Positions 51,429 to 61,504 are shown, counted from the stretch's first letter. The stretch: DNA of 64,000 nucleotides from an uncultured Opitutia bacterium (GCA_903862955.1 CAIPAH010000009.1:59323-123322), one strand, 5' to 3'. Notes: generated by a model not told the origin, from the sequence alone. A program made the numbers and translations.

Positions 51429-52891
51429 AGGTTCCGCAGCGCCGTAGGCAGGAAATCGAGCAACTGCGTCGTCGTCACCGCCGTCTGGCCGTAGGTGCGC
51501 GCCAGCAAATCCGCCGCCCGTCCATGCCACACCACGCCGCGGCTGGCTGCCAGCAGCGGGTCCGTGGGCGTCTGCGCCAGCAAGCCGCCGATCAACCCCG
51601 CCAGCAAATCGCCGCTGCCACCCCGGGCCAGCACCGGCCCCCCGAAGAGGCTGTGGTAAGTCGTTTCGCCATCGCTCACGCGGGTGATCGGGCCTTTCAG
51701 CACAACGGTGGCGCGGTGCTTGCGACTGTAGACGCGGAGCGCGGTCTTGCCGGCAATCCGGGCGAATTCGCCGGCGTGCGGCGTGAGCACGAGCGGCGAC
51801 TTCGCCGCTTTCACGAACTCCGGCTGCAGGGCGTCGGCATCGAGCAGCACCGGCAGGCGCACGGTCTTGAGCAAGTCTGTCACCAGCGCGAAGGTCTCGG
51901 GTTCACGGCCAAGCCCCGGCCCGATGACCAACGCATTCGCGCGGGCTAGCCGCAACTGCAACAAATGCAACGCCTCGAGCGCCACTCCGCCTTCGGTCGT
52001 CTCCGGACAACCCACCCACATCGCCTCCGGCGCCCGGGCGGCAAAGGCCGGGGCCAGCGATTCGGGCACAAACGCCGTCACGAGCCCCACCCCGCTGTGC
52101 AGCGCGGACAGGACCGACATCAGCACGGCGCCCGGATAGCTGCGCGAGCCGCCGAGCACAAGCAAGTGACCCTGGCTGCGCTTGTCTCCGTCGGGCGGAC
52201 GCAATCCGCCCAGTGGCGCGAGGATTCCGGCAGTGAGCACGCGGTCGGCGCCCTCCTCTTCGCCAGTGAAAAAGCCCAGGTCGAGATAGCGCACGCGGCC
52301 GGCGTTCCTGTCCGTGAGCACCGGCGTCTTCACGCTGCCCGTCGCATAGGTGAAATCGGCGCGGAATTGCCCGGCACTGGGCAGATCCACCGCGGCCCGC
52401 AGCCGGATTGAAAGCGCATTCACGCGCGCCAGCAGCGCGGCCACCTCCGTGCCGACAGGCGGGCGAAATTGAAACCCAAAGACACCGTCGAGGCAGAGCT
52501 CATACTCGCCCGTCAGGTCATCCCCCCGGATGGCGCGCACCCGGTTCACCGCCGCCTCGGCGAGCGAGCGATACGCCTGCGCCGCCAGCGGGCGGAGGTC
52601 GCGGGTGCCAAACGCGAACAGGACGTCCACATACGCCGCCGGGTGACGCTCGAGCACGGCCTGCGCCGCGAGCAGCGCATCGCCGCCATTGTGGCCCTTG
52701 CCGACCAGCACCAGCACCCGTCCCGTCGCCGAAAATCCGCCGATCTCCAAAAAATCCTCCAACAGGCTCGCCGCCACGGCGCGACCCGCCTGCTGCATCG
52801 CGGACCATTCCTTCGCCTCGTCGCCGCCGAAGAGCCCGGCCTCGAATTTCCGGGCCGCATCGCAGGTGAGGATCGGATCGCTGGAGATCAT
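51425..52891 (-). CDS. nnr: Bifunctional NAD(P)H-hydrate epimerase / dehydratase
   Basis: 488 residues. The N-terminal YjeF_N domain has VGKGHNGGDALLAAQAV and DGVFGFQFRPP; the C-terminal carbohydrate-kinase-like dehydratase has VLGGSRSYPGAVLMS, VIGPGLGREP, LTPHAGEFARI and ARGGSGDLLAGLIGG. The protein repairs hydrated NADH and NADPH: the epimerase handles both epimers and the ADP- or ATP-dependent dehydratase restores the cofactor. It follows the small membrane protein gene in a run with pdxJ and acpS, a common grouping. Confidence 0.95.
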   Translation of the reverse strand: MISSDPILTCDAARKFEAGLFGGDEAKEWSAMQQAGRAVAASLLEDFLEIGGFSATGRVLVLVGKGHNGGDALLAAQAVLERHPAAYVDVLFAFGTRDLRPLAAQAYRSLAEAAVNRVRAIRGDDLTGEYELCLDGVFGFQFRPPVGTEVAALLARVNALSIRLRAAVDLPSAGQFRADFTYATGSVKTPVLTDRNAGRVRYLDLGFFTGEEEGADRVLTAGILAPLGGLRPPDGDKRSQGHLLVLGGSRSYPGAVLMSVLSALHSGVGLVTAFVPESLAPAFAARAPEAMWVGCPETTEGGVALEALHLLQLRLARANALVIGPGLGREPETFALVTDLLKTVRLPVLLDADALQPEFVKAAKSPLVLTPHAGEFARIAGKTALRVYSRKHRATVVLKGPITRVSDGETTYHSLFGGPVLARGGSGDLLAGLIGGLLAQTPTDPLLAASRGVVWHGRAADLLARTYGQTAVTTTQLLDFLPTALRNL

Positions 52892-52897
52892 GGCAGT

Positions 52898-53374
52898 TTA
52901 GGGTTGGCCGGCGGGTCGCGGCGTGGGCCGCAACGACAAATCGACCTGGCGGAGCCACTCGCGGCGCATCGCCTCGGTTTCGGTGAAGAGGAGCGGCGAC
53001 GAATCCGGCAGGCCGTGGGTCAGCACCGGCCGCGTCAGGGACGAAATCGAGTGAAAATACATCTTTTCGCCGTTGCGCAGCACCTCGTAGCAAATCGAGT
53101 AGCTCCGCTTGTCCACATCCCAGAGCGCCACTTCCGTCACGTCATTGTCCCAGACCGCGTAGCGCCCCCACACGGCAAACACCGCCTCAATTTCCGTGGC
53201 CTGTGGGCGCGACAACTTGAGCACCGCAACCGGGGGCGGGGGCGAGACGGACCTTTCCACCTGCGGCAAGGCCCAGACGAAAAGCGCGCCGAGGACGAAG
53301 CCCAGCATCACCCACGACGGGGTTTTCGAGAGCCGGGCCACCGAGGGCGGATAAGATTGGGCCGGCTCGTCCAT
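52898..53374 (-). CDS. Membrane-anchored protein, unknown function
   Basis: 158 residues. One transmembrane segment (WVMLGFVLGALFVWALP, about 22-38) then a soluble domain with EIEAVFAVWGRYAVWDNDVT, SYSICYEVLRNGEKMYFHS and a Pro-rich tail. No family recognised; similar single-pass proteins are seen near nnr/acpS in related genomes only by general impression. It is placed 6 bases before nnr and 12 bases after acpS, so surely in the same transcript. Confidence 0.65.
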   Translation of the reverse strand: MDEPAQSYPPSVARLSKTPSWVMLGFVLGALFVWALPQVERSVSPPPPVAVLKLSRPQATEIEAVFAVWGRYAVWDNDVTEVALWDVDKRSYSICYEVLRNGEKMYFHSISSLTRPVLTHGLPDSSPLLFTETEAMRREWLRQVDLSLRPTPRPAGQP

Positions 53375-53386
53375 GGCATAAGGTGG

Positions 53387-53806
53387 TCACGCCCGCACCA
53401 AGACCGCAACGGCCAGGGCGTGGGAATCGGTGTGGGAAAGCGTCACGTGGACGTGGGTGGCGCCAACCTGGGCCAGCAGCGCCTGCCCTTTTTCGTCGAG
53501 GCGCACCAGCGGCTGGTTGCGCGCGCCGTGGTAAATCGAGACCGACCGCCAGCCGAGTTCGGCGCCAATGCCGGTGGTGAAGCACTTCGAGACCGCCTCC
53601 TTCGCCGCGAAGCGCGCCGCGTAATGCTTGTGCGGATGGGCCATACCCGCGCAATACGCGCGTTCCTCGTCGGTGAACACCCGCTCAAGAAACCGCGGTC
53701 CCTGGCGCTCCAGCACGCCGCGTACGCGCTCGACCTCGATGAGGTCGGCGCCGAGTCCCACCAGCACGCCGCCGGGGGGCAGGGATAAAACGGGTCCGTT
53801 GCTCAT
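53387..53806 (-). CDS. acpS: Holo-[acyl-carrier-protein] synthase
   Basis: 139 residues. GLGADLIEVERV with Asp21 and RFAAKEAVSKCF with Glu70 are the two magnesium-binding motifs of AcpS-type phosphopantetheinyl transferases; FLERVFTDEERAYC is also family-typical. It transfers phosphopantetheine from CoA to acyl carrier protein. It overlaps the pdxJ stop by 4 bases. Confidence 0.95.
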   Translation of the reverse strand: MSNGPVLSLPPGGVLVGLGADLIEVERVRGVLERQGPRFLERVFTDEERAYCAGMAHPHKHYAARFAAKEAVSKCFTTGIGAELGWRSVSIYHGARNQPLVRLDEKGQALLAQVGATHVHVTLSHTDSHALAVAVLVRA

Positions 53807-54543
53807 GTGTTCATGCGCACCCTCATCTCGCGCACCGCTTCCTCGATGCCGGTGAAGAGCGCGCGACTGATGATGCTGTGGCCGATGTTGAGCTCGTGGA
53901 GGTGCGGCAGGGTGCGCACCTCCGCAATATTGACGTAATTGATGCCGTGGCCGGCGTTGACCGTGAGGCCCAGCTCGTGGGCGCGCACGCAGCCGAGGCG
54001 CAGGCGCTGGAATTCCTTCGCGCGTTTTTGGCCGAAATAGGCGTTGGCATAGGCGCCGGTGTGCAGCTCGACGATCGGCGCGCCCAGCTTGGCCGCCAAC
54101 TCGATCTGCGCCTCGTCCGGGTCGATGAACAGGCTGGTCTGGATGCCCGCGGCGTTCATCGCGTCGATGCAGGCGCGGACCGCCTTGCGGTTGCCCACGA
54201 CGTCCAAGCCGCCCTCGGTGGAAATTTCCTGCCGGTTTTCGGGGACAATGCAGACGGTCTCGGGCTTCAGCTTCAGCGCGAAGGCGGTCATCGCCGGGGT
54301 ACAGGCCATTTCGAGATTGAGCCGGGTGGCGATATCCTCGCGCAGCCGCCAGACATCGCGCTCCTGGATGTGCCGGCGGTCCTCCCGCAGGTGCACCGTG
54401 ATGCCGTCCGCACCCGCGCGTTCGCCCAGCAGCGCCAGCGTGACCGGATCCGGTTCGACAGCGCCGCCCCTGGTGGCGGCATCGCGGTAACGCGCCTGCC
54501 GCACCGTGGCGCAGTGGTCAATGTTGAGGCCGAGGAGAATCAT
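53803..54543 (-). CDS. pdxJ: Pyridoxine 5'-phosphate synthase
   Basis: 246 residues from MILLGLNIDHCATVRQARY (54543). TIM barrel with ERAGADGITVHLREDRRHI, CIVPENRQEISTEGG, and VNAGHGINYVN near the end, matching PdxJ active-site loops (His10, the HLREDRRH loop and His in AGHGINY). It condenses deoxyxylulose 5-phosphate with aminoacetone phosphate in vitamin B6 synthesis. Overlaps acpS by 4 bases. Confidence 0.97.
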   Translation of the reverse strand: MILLGLNIDHCATVRQARYRDAATRGGAVEPDPVTLALLGERAGADGITVHLREDRRHIQERDVWRLREDIATRLNLEMACTPAMTAFALKLKPETVCIVPENRQEISTEGGLDVVGNRKAVRACIDAMNAAGIQTSLFIDPDEAQIELAAKLGAPIVELHTGAYANAYFGQKRAKEFQRLRLGCVRAHELGLTVNAGHGINYVNIAEVRTLPHLHELNIGHSIISRALFTGIEEAVREMRVRMNT

Positions 54544-54598
54544 GGGACGGAGGTTTGACGCGATTAAGCGACCTGTGATTCTCCAATGCAAAAGCGAA

Positions 54599-55348
54599 AT
54601 GACCCCCGAACCCGCCTCCGCCAGCCCGGCCGCGCCGAATCCTCCCGGGCCTCCCTCGAAGCCGGAAAACCTGTTGGTGAATCTCGCCTTCAACGTCGCG
54701 CTGCCCGCGGTGCTGATGGCGCAACTGAGCAAGGAAAACCGCCTGGGGCCGGTCTGGGGCCTGATTGTCGCCCTGCTCTTTCCGCTCGGCTACGGCGTGT
54801 ATGACTTCGTCGTGCGGCGGAAGACCAACGCGCTCTCCGTGCTCGGCACGGTGGGTGTGCTCATCAGCGGCATCTTCGGCATCTTCAAGCTCGGCGGCAT
54901 CTGGTTCGCGGTGAAGGACGCGGCCATTCCCTCGGTGATCGGCCTCGTCCTGCTGGCGACGATGCGCTCCCGCGAGCCGCTCGTGAAAACGATTTTCTAC
55001 AACGACACGATCATGGACGTGCCGCGGATCGAGTCGGCGCTGCAGGCGCGCGGCACGGCGGCCGGTTTCGGGGCGCTGCTGCAGCGCTGCAGCGTGCTGA
55101 TCGCCCTGGCCTTCTTCGTGAGCGGCGGGCTCGGGTTTCTCCTCGCGCGGCTGCTGCTCCGAAGCCCCGGCGGCACGCCGGAGTTCAATGCCGAACTGGC
55201 GAAGATGCACTGGTTGAGCGTGCCGGTGATCATGGTGCCGGTCATGGCGATGATGATGATCGCCCTGTGGCAGCTCGTGCGCGGCCTGCGGGCGCTGACG
55301 GGTCTGACGACCGACGAGCTCTTCCGCGCGGAGCCGGCGAAAAAGTAA
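54599..55348 (+). CDS. VC0807-type multi-pass membrane protein
   Basis: 249 residues from MTPEPASAS (54599). After a Pro/Ser-rich tail there are about six transmembrane segments, arranged like the VC0807 / septation-protein-A-like family (LAFNVALPAVLMAQLS, FPLGYGVYDFV, LGTVGVLISGIFGIFKLGG). No function is known for this group. It is divergent from pdxJ with 55 bases between the starts, and convergent with gltA with 10 bases between stops. Confidence 0.75.
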   Translation: MTPEPASASPAAPNPPGPPSKPENLLVNLAFNVALPAVLMAQLSKENRLGPVWGLIVALLFPLGYGVYDFVVRRKTNALSVLGTVGVLISGIFGIFKLGGIWFAVKDAAIPSVIGLVLLATMRSREPLVKTIFYNDTIMDVPRIESALQARGTAAGFGALLQRCSVLIALAFFVSGGLGFLLARLLLRSPGGTPEFNAELAKMHWLSVPVIMVPVMAMMMIALWQLVRGLRALTGLTTDELFRAEPAKK

Positions 55349-55358
55349 CCGCCCTGCC

Positions 55359-56654
55359 TTACCCGCGTTGCGCGAGTGGGACGTAGTCGCGCTTGACGGG
55401 GCCGGAGTAGACCTGGCGGGGCCGGTAGATGCGGCCCTTGGGGTTCGCCGCCACCTCGCGCCAGTTGGCGATCCAGCCCGGCGAGCGGCCGATGGCGAAG
55501 ATCACGGTGAACATGTTCACCGGGACGCCGAGCGCGCGCATGATGATGCCGCTGTAGAAATCGACGTTGGGATACAGTTTGCGGGAGATGAAATAGTCGT
55601 CCTTCAGCGCGGCTTGTTCGAGGTTCTTGGCGATCTCGAGGAGCGGGTCGTTGATGCCGAGTTTTTGAAGGACCTCGTCGCAGGCCTTGCCGATGATCTT
55701 CGCGCGCGGGTCAAAGTTGCGGTAGACCGGATGCCCGAAGCCCATCAGCCGGTTGCTCTTGGTGCCGGACTTGGCGGCCGCGATGAAGCGCGTGCCGTCG
55801 TCGTGCTCGTCATGGATCGACTGGAGCATGTGCATCACGGCGGTATTGGCGCCGCCGTGCAGCGGGCCGGACAGCGCGCAGATGCCGGCAGAGAGCGAAG
55901 TGAAGAGGTTCGCCGCACTCGACCCGACCATGCGCACCGTCGAGGTGCTGCAGTTCTGTTCGTGATCGGCGTGCAACAACAGGAGCGTGTTCAAGGCCCG
56001 CGCTACTTCCGGCACGGCGACGTAGTCCTGGTAGAGCTCCGAGAACATCATGTGGAGCAGGTTGTCGCAGAACGGGATATCCTTGGGCGGAATGTAGGCC
56101 AGCCCCCGCTGGTAGCGGTAGATCATCGCGCCGATCGTCCGGATCTTCGAAATGGCCATGCCGGCGGCGAGGTCGAAGTTCTGCAGGTCCTTCTCAAAAT
56201 CATTGGTCGCGAGCTGCGGGTAATGCGCCGCGAGGGAGGCGACCATCGAGGAGAGCATCGCCATCGGCGGCGCGTCCTTGGGGTAGCCTTGGAAAATGGC
56301 CTGCATCTGCGGCTCGATGGCGGCGTTCTGCCGGAGCCGGTCGCTGAATGCCCGGCGCTGGGCGACCGTGGGCAGCTCGCCATAAATCACCAGGTAGGCC
56401 GTCTCGACGAAGTTGCTGTGCATCGCCAGCTGCTCGATCGGGTAGCCGCGATGGCGGAGCACGCCATTTTCGCCGTCGAGATACGTGATGCTGCTCTCGC
56501 AGGAGCCCGTGTTGCCGTAGCCCTGGTCGTACGCGATGTAGCCCGACGTCGCGCGCAGCGTGCGGGTGTCGATGGCCTTCTCGCCCTCGGTGCCGACGAT
56601 CACGGGCAGGACGTAATCTTTGTCGTCGAGCTTCAGCTGCGCAGTTTTGGACAT
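55359..56654 (-). CDS. gltA: Citrate synthase
   Basis: 431 residues. Type II bacterial citrate synthase: [63 protein letters not shown] and [16 protein letters not shown] supply the two catalytic histidines and the aspartate. [14 protein letters not shown] and RPRQVYSGP end it. Condenses oxaloacetate with acetyl-CoA in the TCA cycle. It lies 116 bases after hisH on the same strand, with its own start region. Confidence 0.97.
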   Translation of the reverse strand: MSKTAQLKLDDKDYVLPVIVGTEGEKAIDTRTLRATSGYIAYDQGYGNTGSCESSITYLDGENGVLRHRGYPIEQLAMHSNFVETAYLVIYGELPTVAQRRAFSDRLRQNAAIEPQMQAIFQGYPKDAPPMAMLSSMVASLAAHYPQLATNDFEKDLQNFDLAAGMAISKIRTIGAMIYRYQRGLAYIPPKDIPFCDNLLHMMFSELYQDYVAVPEVARALNTLLLLHADHEQNCSTSTVRMVGSSAANLFTSLSAGICALSGPLHGGANTAVMHMLQSIHDEHDDGTRFIAAAKSGTKSNRLMGFGHPVYRNFDPRAKIIGKACDEVLQKLGINDPLLEIAKNLEQAALKDDYFISRKLYPNVDFYSGIIMRALGVPVNMFTVIFAIGRSPGWIANWREVAANPKGRIYRPRQVYSGPVKRDYVPLAQRG

Positions 56655-56770
56655 GACGCATCACCCAAGCCAAATCCGTCCCGCTTGCAAAACAAAGTTG
56701 CCCGCGTTCGTGTCAGCGCGCGGTTAATTAGCCCACGGCAACGCCCGTGTAAGAAAACCTGCCAGCCCGC

Positions 56771-57394
56771 TCAGGCGCCGGCCACTGCGGCAAAATTGCG
56801 GTAGACCTGCAGCCCCTTGGCCTGGCTCTTCTCCGGGTGGAACTGGGTGGCGAAGCAGCGGCCGCGCGCGATGGCGGCGCAAAACGGACCGCCGTAATCG
56901 CATTCCGCCAGCACGAGCGCGGGGTCGGCCGGCACACAATAGTAACTGTGGACGAAGTAGAAGGCCTCGCCCTCGGGCGCGAGCCCAACCGCCAGCGGCG
57001 AGTTCGGCTGCGTGAAGCGGATCGTGTTCCAGCCCATGTGCGGAACCTTGAATTCGGGCGGACGGCGGAAGCGCACGACTTGGCCGGGAAAAATCCCGAG
57101 GCCGGTGACGTCGGCCTCCTCTGAGTGCTCAAACAGCGCCTGCATGCCGAGGCAGACGCCGAGAAAGGGCCGGTCCGCCGCGATCCACTCGCGCACCGTG
57201 ACGTCGAGCTTCGTCGCGCGCAGCGACGCCACGCAGTCGCGCAACGCGCCAACGCCGGGGAGAACCAACCCGGACGCGCCGCTCGCCGCGACCTCGGCGG
57301 GCGTGCGCACCACGCGCGGCTCCGCGCCCACGGTCTCGAGGGCCTTGGTGACGCTGCGCAGGTTGCAGATTCCGTTGTCGATGACGGCGATCAT
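56771..57394 (-). CDS. hisH: Imidazole glycerol phosphate synthase, glutamine amidotransferase subunit
   Basis: 207 residues from MIAVIDNGICNLRSVTKALE (57394). Class I amidotransferase with Cys81 in FLGVCLGMQALF, then GWNTIRF, YFVHSYYC, and His186/Glu188 in QFHPEKSQAKGL. HisH delivers ammonia to HisF. Last gene of the hisDCBH run here; hisF and hisA are not in the window. It is separated from hisB by 141 bases that hold a palindromic repeat. Confidence 0.95.
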   Translation of the reverse strand: MIAVIDNGICNLRSVTKALETVGAEPRVVRTPAEVAASGASGLVLPGVGALRDCVASLRATKLDVTVREWIAADRPFLGVCLGMQALFEHSEEADVTGLGIFPGQVVRFRRPPEFKVPHMGWNTIRFTQPNSPLAVGLAPEGEAFYFVHSYYCVPADPALVLAECDYGGPFCAAIARGRCFATQFHPEKSQAKGLQVYRNFAAVAGA

Positions 57395-57441
57395 TGTCGG
57401 GGCGAGAAGTCGAATAGTCGAAAGGCCGGGAAGCAAGCAAT

Positions 57442-57524
57442 GGTAGGGCGGGACCGTCCACCTTCGCCAAGGCTGCGGCGGACATGCTGGACCCAGCCGG
57501 CGCGCCCAGCGGTCGCGCCCTACC
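57442..57524. repeat. Palindromic repeat, GGTAGGGCGGGACCG family, copy 2
   Basis: The left arm 57442-57456 (GGTAGGGCGGGACCG) and the right arm 57510-57524 are inverses at 14 of 15 positions. It encloses CTTCGCCAAGGCTGCGGCGG, another common-looking repeat unit. It interrupts the his run between hisB and hisH. It is related to the copy at 32904-32986. Confidence 0.85.
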
Positions 57525-57535
57525 CTGAACCTCGA

Positions 57536-58138
57536 CTAGATTGTGCCCTTGGTCGAGGGCAGGAGGTCGGCGGCGCGGGGCTCGATGGACGTGGCCATGT
57601 CGAGGGCGCGGGCGAGGCACTTGAAAATCGCCTCGGCCACATGGTGCGGCTCCTCGCCATACACCAGCTGGACGTGCAGGTTCGCGCCGAGGGCGTTGCT
57701 GAACGCGCGGCAAAATTCCTTCACGAGCACGATGTTGAAGTCGCGCACGAACATCGTGGGCGCGTCGGCGGCATAAACGAGGTGCGGCCGGCCACCGACG
57801 TCGATGGCGATGCGCGCCAGCGACTCATCCATCGGCAGCAGGAAAAAGCCGTAACGTTTGATCCCGACCTTGTCGCCGAGCGCCTCCTTGAAGGCCTGAC
57901 CGAGCACCAGCCCGACGTCCTCCACCGTGTGGTGGTAGTCCACGTCCGTGTCGCCCTTGGCCTTGATGGTGAGGTCGAAGAGCCCGTGCTTCGCGAACAG
58001 CGTGAGCATGTGGTCGAAAAACGGGACGCCCGTGTCGATCTTGCCCACGCCGCGGCCATCGATCGCGAGGGTGAGCGCGATGTCGGTCTCCGCCGTCTTG
58101 CGGGTGACGGTTGCTACGCGTGAGTTGATTTTAGCCAT
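57536..58138 (-). CDS. hisB: Imidazoleglycerol-phosphate dehydratase
   Basis: 200 residues, monofunctional. The metal-binding histidine repeats are present: [28 protein letters not shown] and [13 protein letters not shown]. It dehydrates IGP to imidazole-acetol phosphate. There is no phosphatase domain. Its start overlaps the hisC stop by 25 bases, so the two are likely translationally coupled. Confidence 0.96.
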   Translation of the reverse strand: MAKINSRVATVTRKTAETDIALTLAIDGRGVGKIDTGVPFFDHMLTLFAKHGLFDLTIKAKGDTDVDYHHTVEDVGLVLGQAFKEALGDKVGIKRYGFFLLPMDESLARIAIDVGGRPHLVYAADAPTMFVRDFNIVLVKEFCRAFSNALGANLHVQLVYGEEPHHVAEAIFKCLARALDMATSIEPRAADLLPSTKGTI

Positions 58139-59226
58139 GCGTCGAGGGATTCGTGGAGGGCGGTCATCTCGCCATCCGTGCCAACCGTGATGCGGAGGAA
58201 GGAGGCGGTCAAGGCGTGGCTCGGGAAGTGGCGGACCAGCACCTTCCGGCTGCAGAGAAAGTCGTAGGCCGACCGCGCGACCGCCGCGCCGCTCTCGCCG
58301 CGCGCGTTGCGGGGCTCGGTGAAGAGGAAATTCGCCTGCGACGGATACGTGAACCAGCCGCGCTTCTCGGTGAGGCGCTGCAGGTTGGCGTCGCGGGTGG
58401 TCTTCACCCGCGTCAGCACGGCGTCGTAGTAGGGCTGGTCGCCGAGCGCCGCAAGTGCGGCGGCCTGCGAGAGGCGGTTGACGTTGTAGCTGTCGCGCAC
58501 GCGGTCGAGCAGGCCGATCAATTCGGGCTCGGCGAGCGCGTAGCCGACGCGGATGCCGGCCAGCGCGTAGGCCTTGGAGAGCGTGCGGACGATGACGAGC
58601 TTCGGGTAGCGCGCGAGCAGCGACACTGCGTTTTCCCGCGCGAACGGCACGTAGGCCTCGTCCACCACCAGCACGCCGCGGAAGGTCGTGAGGATTCGCT
58701 CAAGCTCGGCGTTTGAAAACGCCACCCCGGTGGGCGCGTTGGGCGACGTGAGGAAGAACACCGAGGCAGGCGACGCGGCGATCCGTTCGAACGGCAGGCG
58801 CATGGACCGGTCGAACTCGATCTCCGCGCTGCGGCCGTCCTGGATGCCGACGAGCACGGGATAGAGCGAGTAGCTCGGAAACATGAAGCCGGTGGGCGTC
58901 GCCTGTGTGCCGAAGATGCGCACGAGCAAGTTGAGGATGTCGTCGGAACCGTTGCCAATGCAGACGTTCTCCTCACGCAGGCCGTGATGCGCGGCGACGG
59001 CGGCGCGCAGCGGGCTGCTCTTCGGGTTCGGGTAGAGGCGGAGCGATGCGCCGTCGGCGCCGATCTCCCGCCGCAGGGCCTCGGCCACGCGCGGGCTCGG
59101 CGGATACGGACACTCGTTGGTGTTGAGTTTCACCCAACCGGGCTCGGTCGGCTGGAGGCCCGGGGTGTAAGCGTGCAGGCGCGCCACATGCGGCAGCGCC
59201 AGCTGCGTCAGCGAGGGAGAAGGCAT
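58114..59226 (-). CDS. hisC: Histidinol-phosphate aminotransferase
   Basis: 370 residues from MPSPSLTQ (59226). Fold type I PLP enzyme: [43 protein letters not shown], and the lysine of [17 protein letters not shown] binds PLP. It transaminates imidazole-acetol phosphate. It begins 7 bases after the hisD stop and overlaps hisB. Confidence 0.95.
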   Translation of the reverse strand: MPSPSLTQLALPHVARLHAYTPGLQPTEPGWVKLNTNECPYPPSPRVAEALRREIGADGASLRLYPNPKSSPLRAAVAAHHGLREENVCIGNGSDDILNLLVRIFGTQATPTGFMFPSYSLYPVLVGIQDGRSAEIEFDRSMRLPFERIAASPASVFFLTSPNAPTGVAFSNAELERILTTFRGVLVVDEAYVPFARENAVSLLARYPKLVIVRTLSKAYALAGIRVGYALAEPELIGLLDRVRDSYNVNRLSQAAALAALGDQPYYDAVLTRVKTTRDANLQRLTEKRGWFTYPSQANFLFTEPRNARGESGAAVARSAYDFLCSRKVLVRHFPSHALTASFLRITVGTDGEMTALHESLDAWLKSTHA

Positions 59227-59233
59227 GACGCGG

Positions 59234-60535
59234 CTATTTCTTCGCGACGCGGATGCGGACCGAGCGACCATGCGCGTCGAGTCGTTCCATCGCGGCAAAG
59301 GCCGCCACGATGGGCTCGGCCTTCTTGATGCTGCCGCGGGTGTAGCCGATGAGGCTCGTGCGCCGCATGAAATCCGCCACGCACAACCCGCTGAAGAAGC
59401 GCCCGGCGCGGCCCGTGGGCAGCACGTGGCTGGGGCCTGCGGTGAAATCGCCCAAGGCGGTCGGCGTGAAATTGCCCAGCATGATGGCTCCGGCAGTGGT
59501 GATGGCGCGCGTGAGCACCTTCGCCGCGGAGTCCTTCACGAGCAACTCGAGGTGCTCGGGCGCGACGTAGTTGGCGACGTCGGCGGCCTGGGCGAGCGTG
59601 CGGACCTCGACGGCGAGGAAACCCTCGGCCAAAACGCGGGCCATTTTCTCGGAGCGCGAAAGGAGGTGCAGCTGTTTTTCCACTTCCGCGAGGATGTCTG
59701 CGATGATCTGCGCCGAGGTGGCGACCAGGAAGATCTTCTCCCGGCCAGAGCCGTGTTCCGCCTGCGCGAGCAGGTCGGCGGCGGCGAAGTCGGCGCGGGC
59801 CGATTCATCGGCGATGATCATGACCTCGCTGGGACCGGGCAGCGAATCGACGCCGACGGTGCCGAAAACCTGGCGCTTCGCCTCACAAACGAAGGCGTTG
59901 CCCGGGCCGAAAATTTTATCGACGGCCGGGATGGTGGTCGTGCCGTAGGCCATCGCGCCGATCGCGTGGACGCCGCCGACCTTGTAAACCTCGTCCACGC
60001 CGACGAGGTGCAGCGCGGCGAGGAGGCCATCGGCGACCTTGCCGGAGGAATTCGAGGGCGTGCAAACGGCGATCTCCGGGCAGCCCGCGATCTTCGCGAG
60101 CGTGGCCGTCATCAGCACCGAAGACACGAGCGGCACCTGTCCGCCGGGCACGTACAGGCCCACGCGGCGGATCGGGTCGTACTTCTCGCCGACCAGCGCG
60201 CCGTGCTTGTTCTTCGCAGTCCAATCCTTCGGCAGCCCGCGCCGGTTGAAGGCGAGGATGTTCTCGTGCGCGGCCACGAGCGCGCGGCGCTCGGCGGCGG
60301 GCAGGCGGCGGGCGGCGGCGGCCAGCTCGGCGGGCTTCAGCCGGAAGTCGCGCGCTTGGAGCTTTGCGCCGTCGAACTTGGCGGCGTAATAGCCCACGGC
60401 CTCGTCGCCCCGCTCGTAAACGGCGGTGAGGATGGCAGCGACGCCCGAGGAGACTTCCCGGGATACCATGCTGCCGCGACAGAACGCGGCAAGGTCGTCA
60501 AAAAAAGTCCGGGTGGTGATGGAGAGCGTGCGCAC
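59234..60535 (-). CDS. hisD: Histidinol dehydrogenase
   Basis: 433 residues. KYDPIRRVGLYVPGGQVPLV, DSLPGPSEVMIIADESA, AQAEHGSGREKI, NFTPTALGDFTAGPSHVLPT and the zinc ligands in the AEHG/GPSH regions identify HisD, which oxidises histidinol to histidine in two NAD-dependent steps. First gene of the run. A secreted LolA-like gene lies upstream with about 30 bases between. Confidence 0.97.
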   Translation of the reverse strand: MRTLSITTRTFFDDLAAFCRGSMVSREVSSGVAAILTAVYERGDEAVGYYAAKFDGAKLQARDFRLKPAELAAAARRLPAAERRALVAAHENILAFNRRGLPKDWTAKNKHGALVGEKYDPIRRVGLYVPGGQVPLVSSVLMTATLAKIAGCPEIAVCTPSNSSGKVADGLLAALHLVGVDEVYKVGGVHAIGAMAYGTTTIPAVDKIFGPGNAFVCEAKRQVFGTVGVDSLPGPSEVMIIADESARADFAAADLLAQAEHGSGREKIFLVATSAQIIADILAEVEKQLHLLSRSEKMARVLAEGFLAVEVRTLAQAADVANYVAPEHLELLVKDSAAKVLTRAITTAGAIMLGNFTPTALGDFTAGPSHVLPTGRAGRFFSGLCVADFMRRTSLIGYTRGSIKKAEPIVAAFAAMERLDAHGRSVRIRVAKK

Positions 60536-60568
60536 GGGGGGAAAAGGCGGGTTACAGGGGCGGAGGCG

Positions 60569-61330
60569 TCACTTGCCGGAGAAGGTCGGCATGGCGAAGG
60601 CACTTTGGGGGAGGACCTCATTCACGGTAATGCGGTCGAAGGTGATGGTGACCATCTGCTCCTTGCCATCGGGCCCTTTGAGCGAATTCAGGATCATCTT
60701 GGGGAAGCGGATGCCGCCCGCCATGATCTCGCCCTGCTCGCGGATGCTGCTCCCACCCTCCGTCTCGGTGAGCACCAGCCGGCCGCTCGACTCGTCAAAG
60801 TAGCGGATGAAAACGACGTCGGTGTCGTGGACGAAGGCCAGCTTGCGGCAGGCGACCCCGCCGAGGGTGACGCGGCCCTGATCGAGGAGCTTGCCGCCCT
60901 CGCGCTCGATCCCGCGGAAGAACGCGAGGTTTTCCCACACGATGGCGCGCTGGCGCTTGATCTGCGTGGCGGGCAGGACCTGCAGGTTCCAGCGGCTGGG
61001 ATCCTTCGGGTCATGCACGCGGTGCCAGCTGTCGTAGTCATCCAGCGCCGTCGTGTCGACGAGCGTCGGGGTGGAACGGACCGTGCGCTGGCTGTAGGGC
61101 GCCTGAAAAACGATGTCGATGTTGACGAGCGTCGGCTTGGCGGGATCGGCGGCGTTGGGCGCCTCCATCGTGCCGACATAATGCACGGACTTCACGCCGT
61201 TGAGCGCCGACTCGGAACCCAGGTAGGCGCGAGCCTTGGCCACAATGGCCGGCTCGGCTCCGACTGCGGACGATGCCGCAAGGGAGAGGGTAAGAACGGC
61301 CGCGAGGCGGCCGATGGACGCGAAAGGCAT
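60569..61330 (-). CDS. Secreted LolA-like / outer-membrane lipoprotein-sorting-like protein
   Basis: 253 residues from MPFASIGR (61330), with a signal peptide (LAAVLTLSLAASSAVGAE). The mature domain is an antiparallel sheet wrapped by helix in pattern: ALNGVKSVHYVGTMEA, NIDIVFQAPYSQRTVRST, RYFDESSGRLVLTETEGG and IRFPKMILNSLKGPDGK. This is the style of the LolA/LppX/outer-membrane-lipoprotein-sorting fold that carries hydrophobic molecules; identity is low to characterised members. It is placed just upstream of hisD on the same strand. Confidence 0.68.
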   Translation of the reverse strand: MPFASIGRLAAVLTLSLAASSAVGAEPAIVAKARAYLGSESALNGVKSVHYVGTMEAPNAADPAKPTLVNIDIVFQAPYSQRTVRSTPTLVDTTALDDYDSWHRVHDPKDPSRWNLQVLPATQIKRQRAIVWENLAFFRGIEREGGKLLDQGRVTLGGVACRKLAFVHDTDVVFIRYFDESSGRLVLTETEGGSSIREQGEIMAGGIRFPKMILNSLKGPDGKEQMVTITFDRITVNEVLPQSAFAMPTFSGK

Positions 61331-61504
61331 GTCGAGTGAGCTTGGACTAAAGTTGGTGCCGTGGAAAGCCCGGTTACGGGTCACGGGCGATGCAGTCTGA
61401 AAGGTAGACAAAAGCATTTAAGCCAAAGACAGACAATGGCTTATGTCGCAAAAACGCGGGCCCCATCCCTGCGGCTTGGGCGGGTGATCGCAAATGCCCG
61501 AGGC

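Noticed and set aside
57395..57535. A riboswitch or his-leader attenuator before hisH.
   Set aside because: There is no histidine-rich leader peptide; the structure is a copy of a palindromic repeat found also at 32904.
61331..61504. A possible RNA gene or riboswitch between the LolA-like and guaA genes.
   Set aside because: I find no tRNA-like cloverleaf, conserved purine-aptamer core or strong stem; nothing can be supported.
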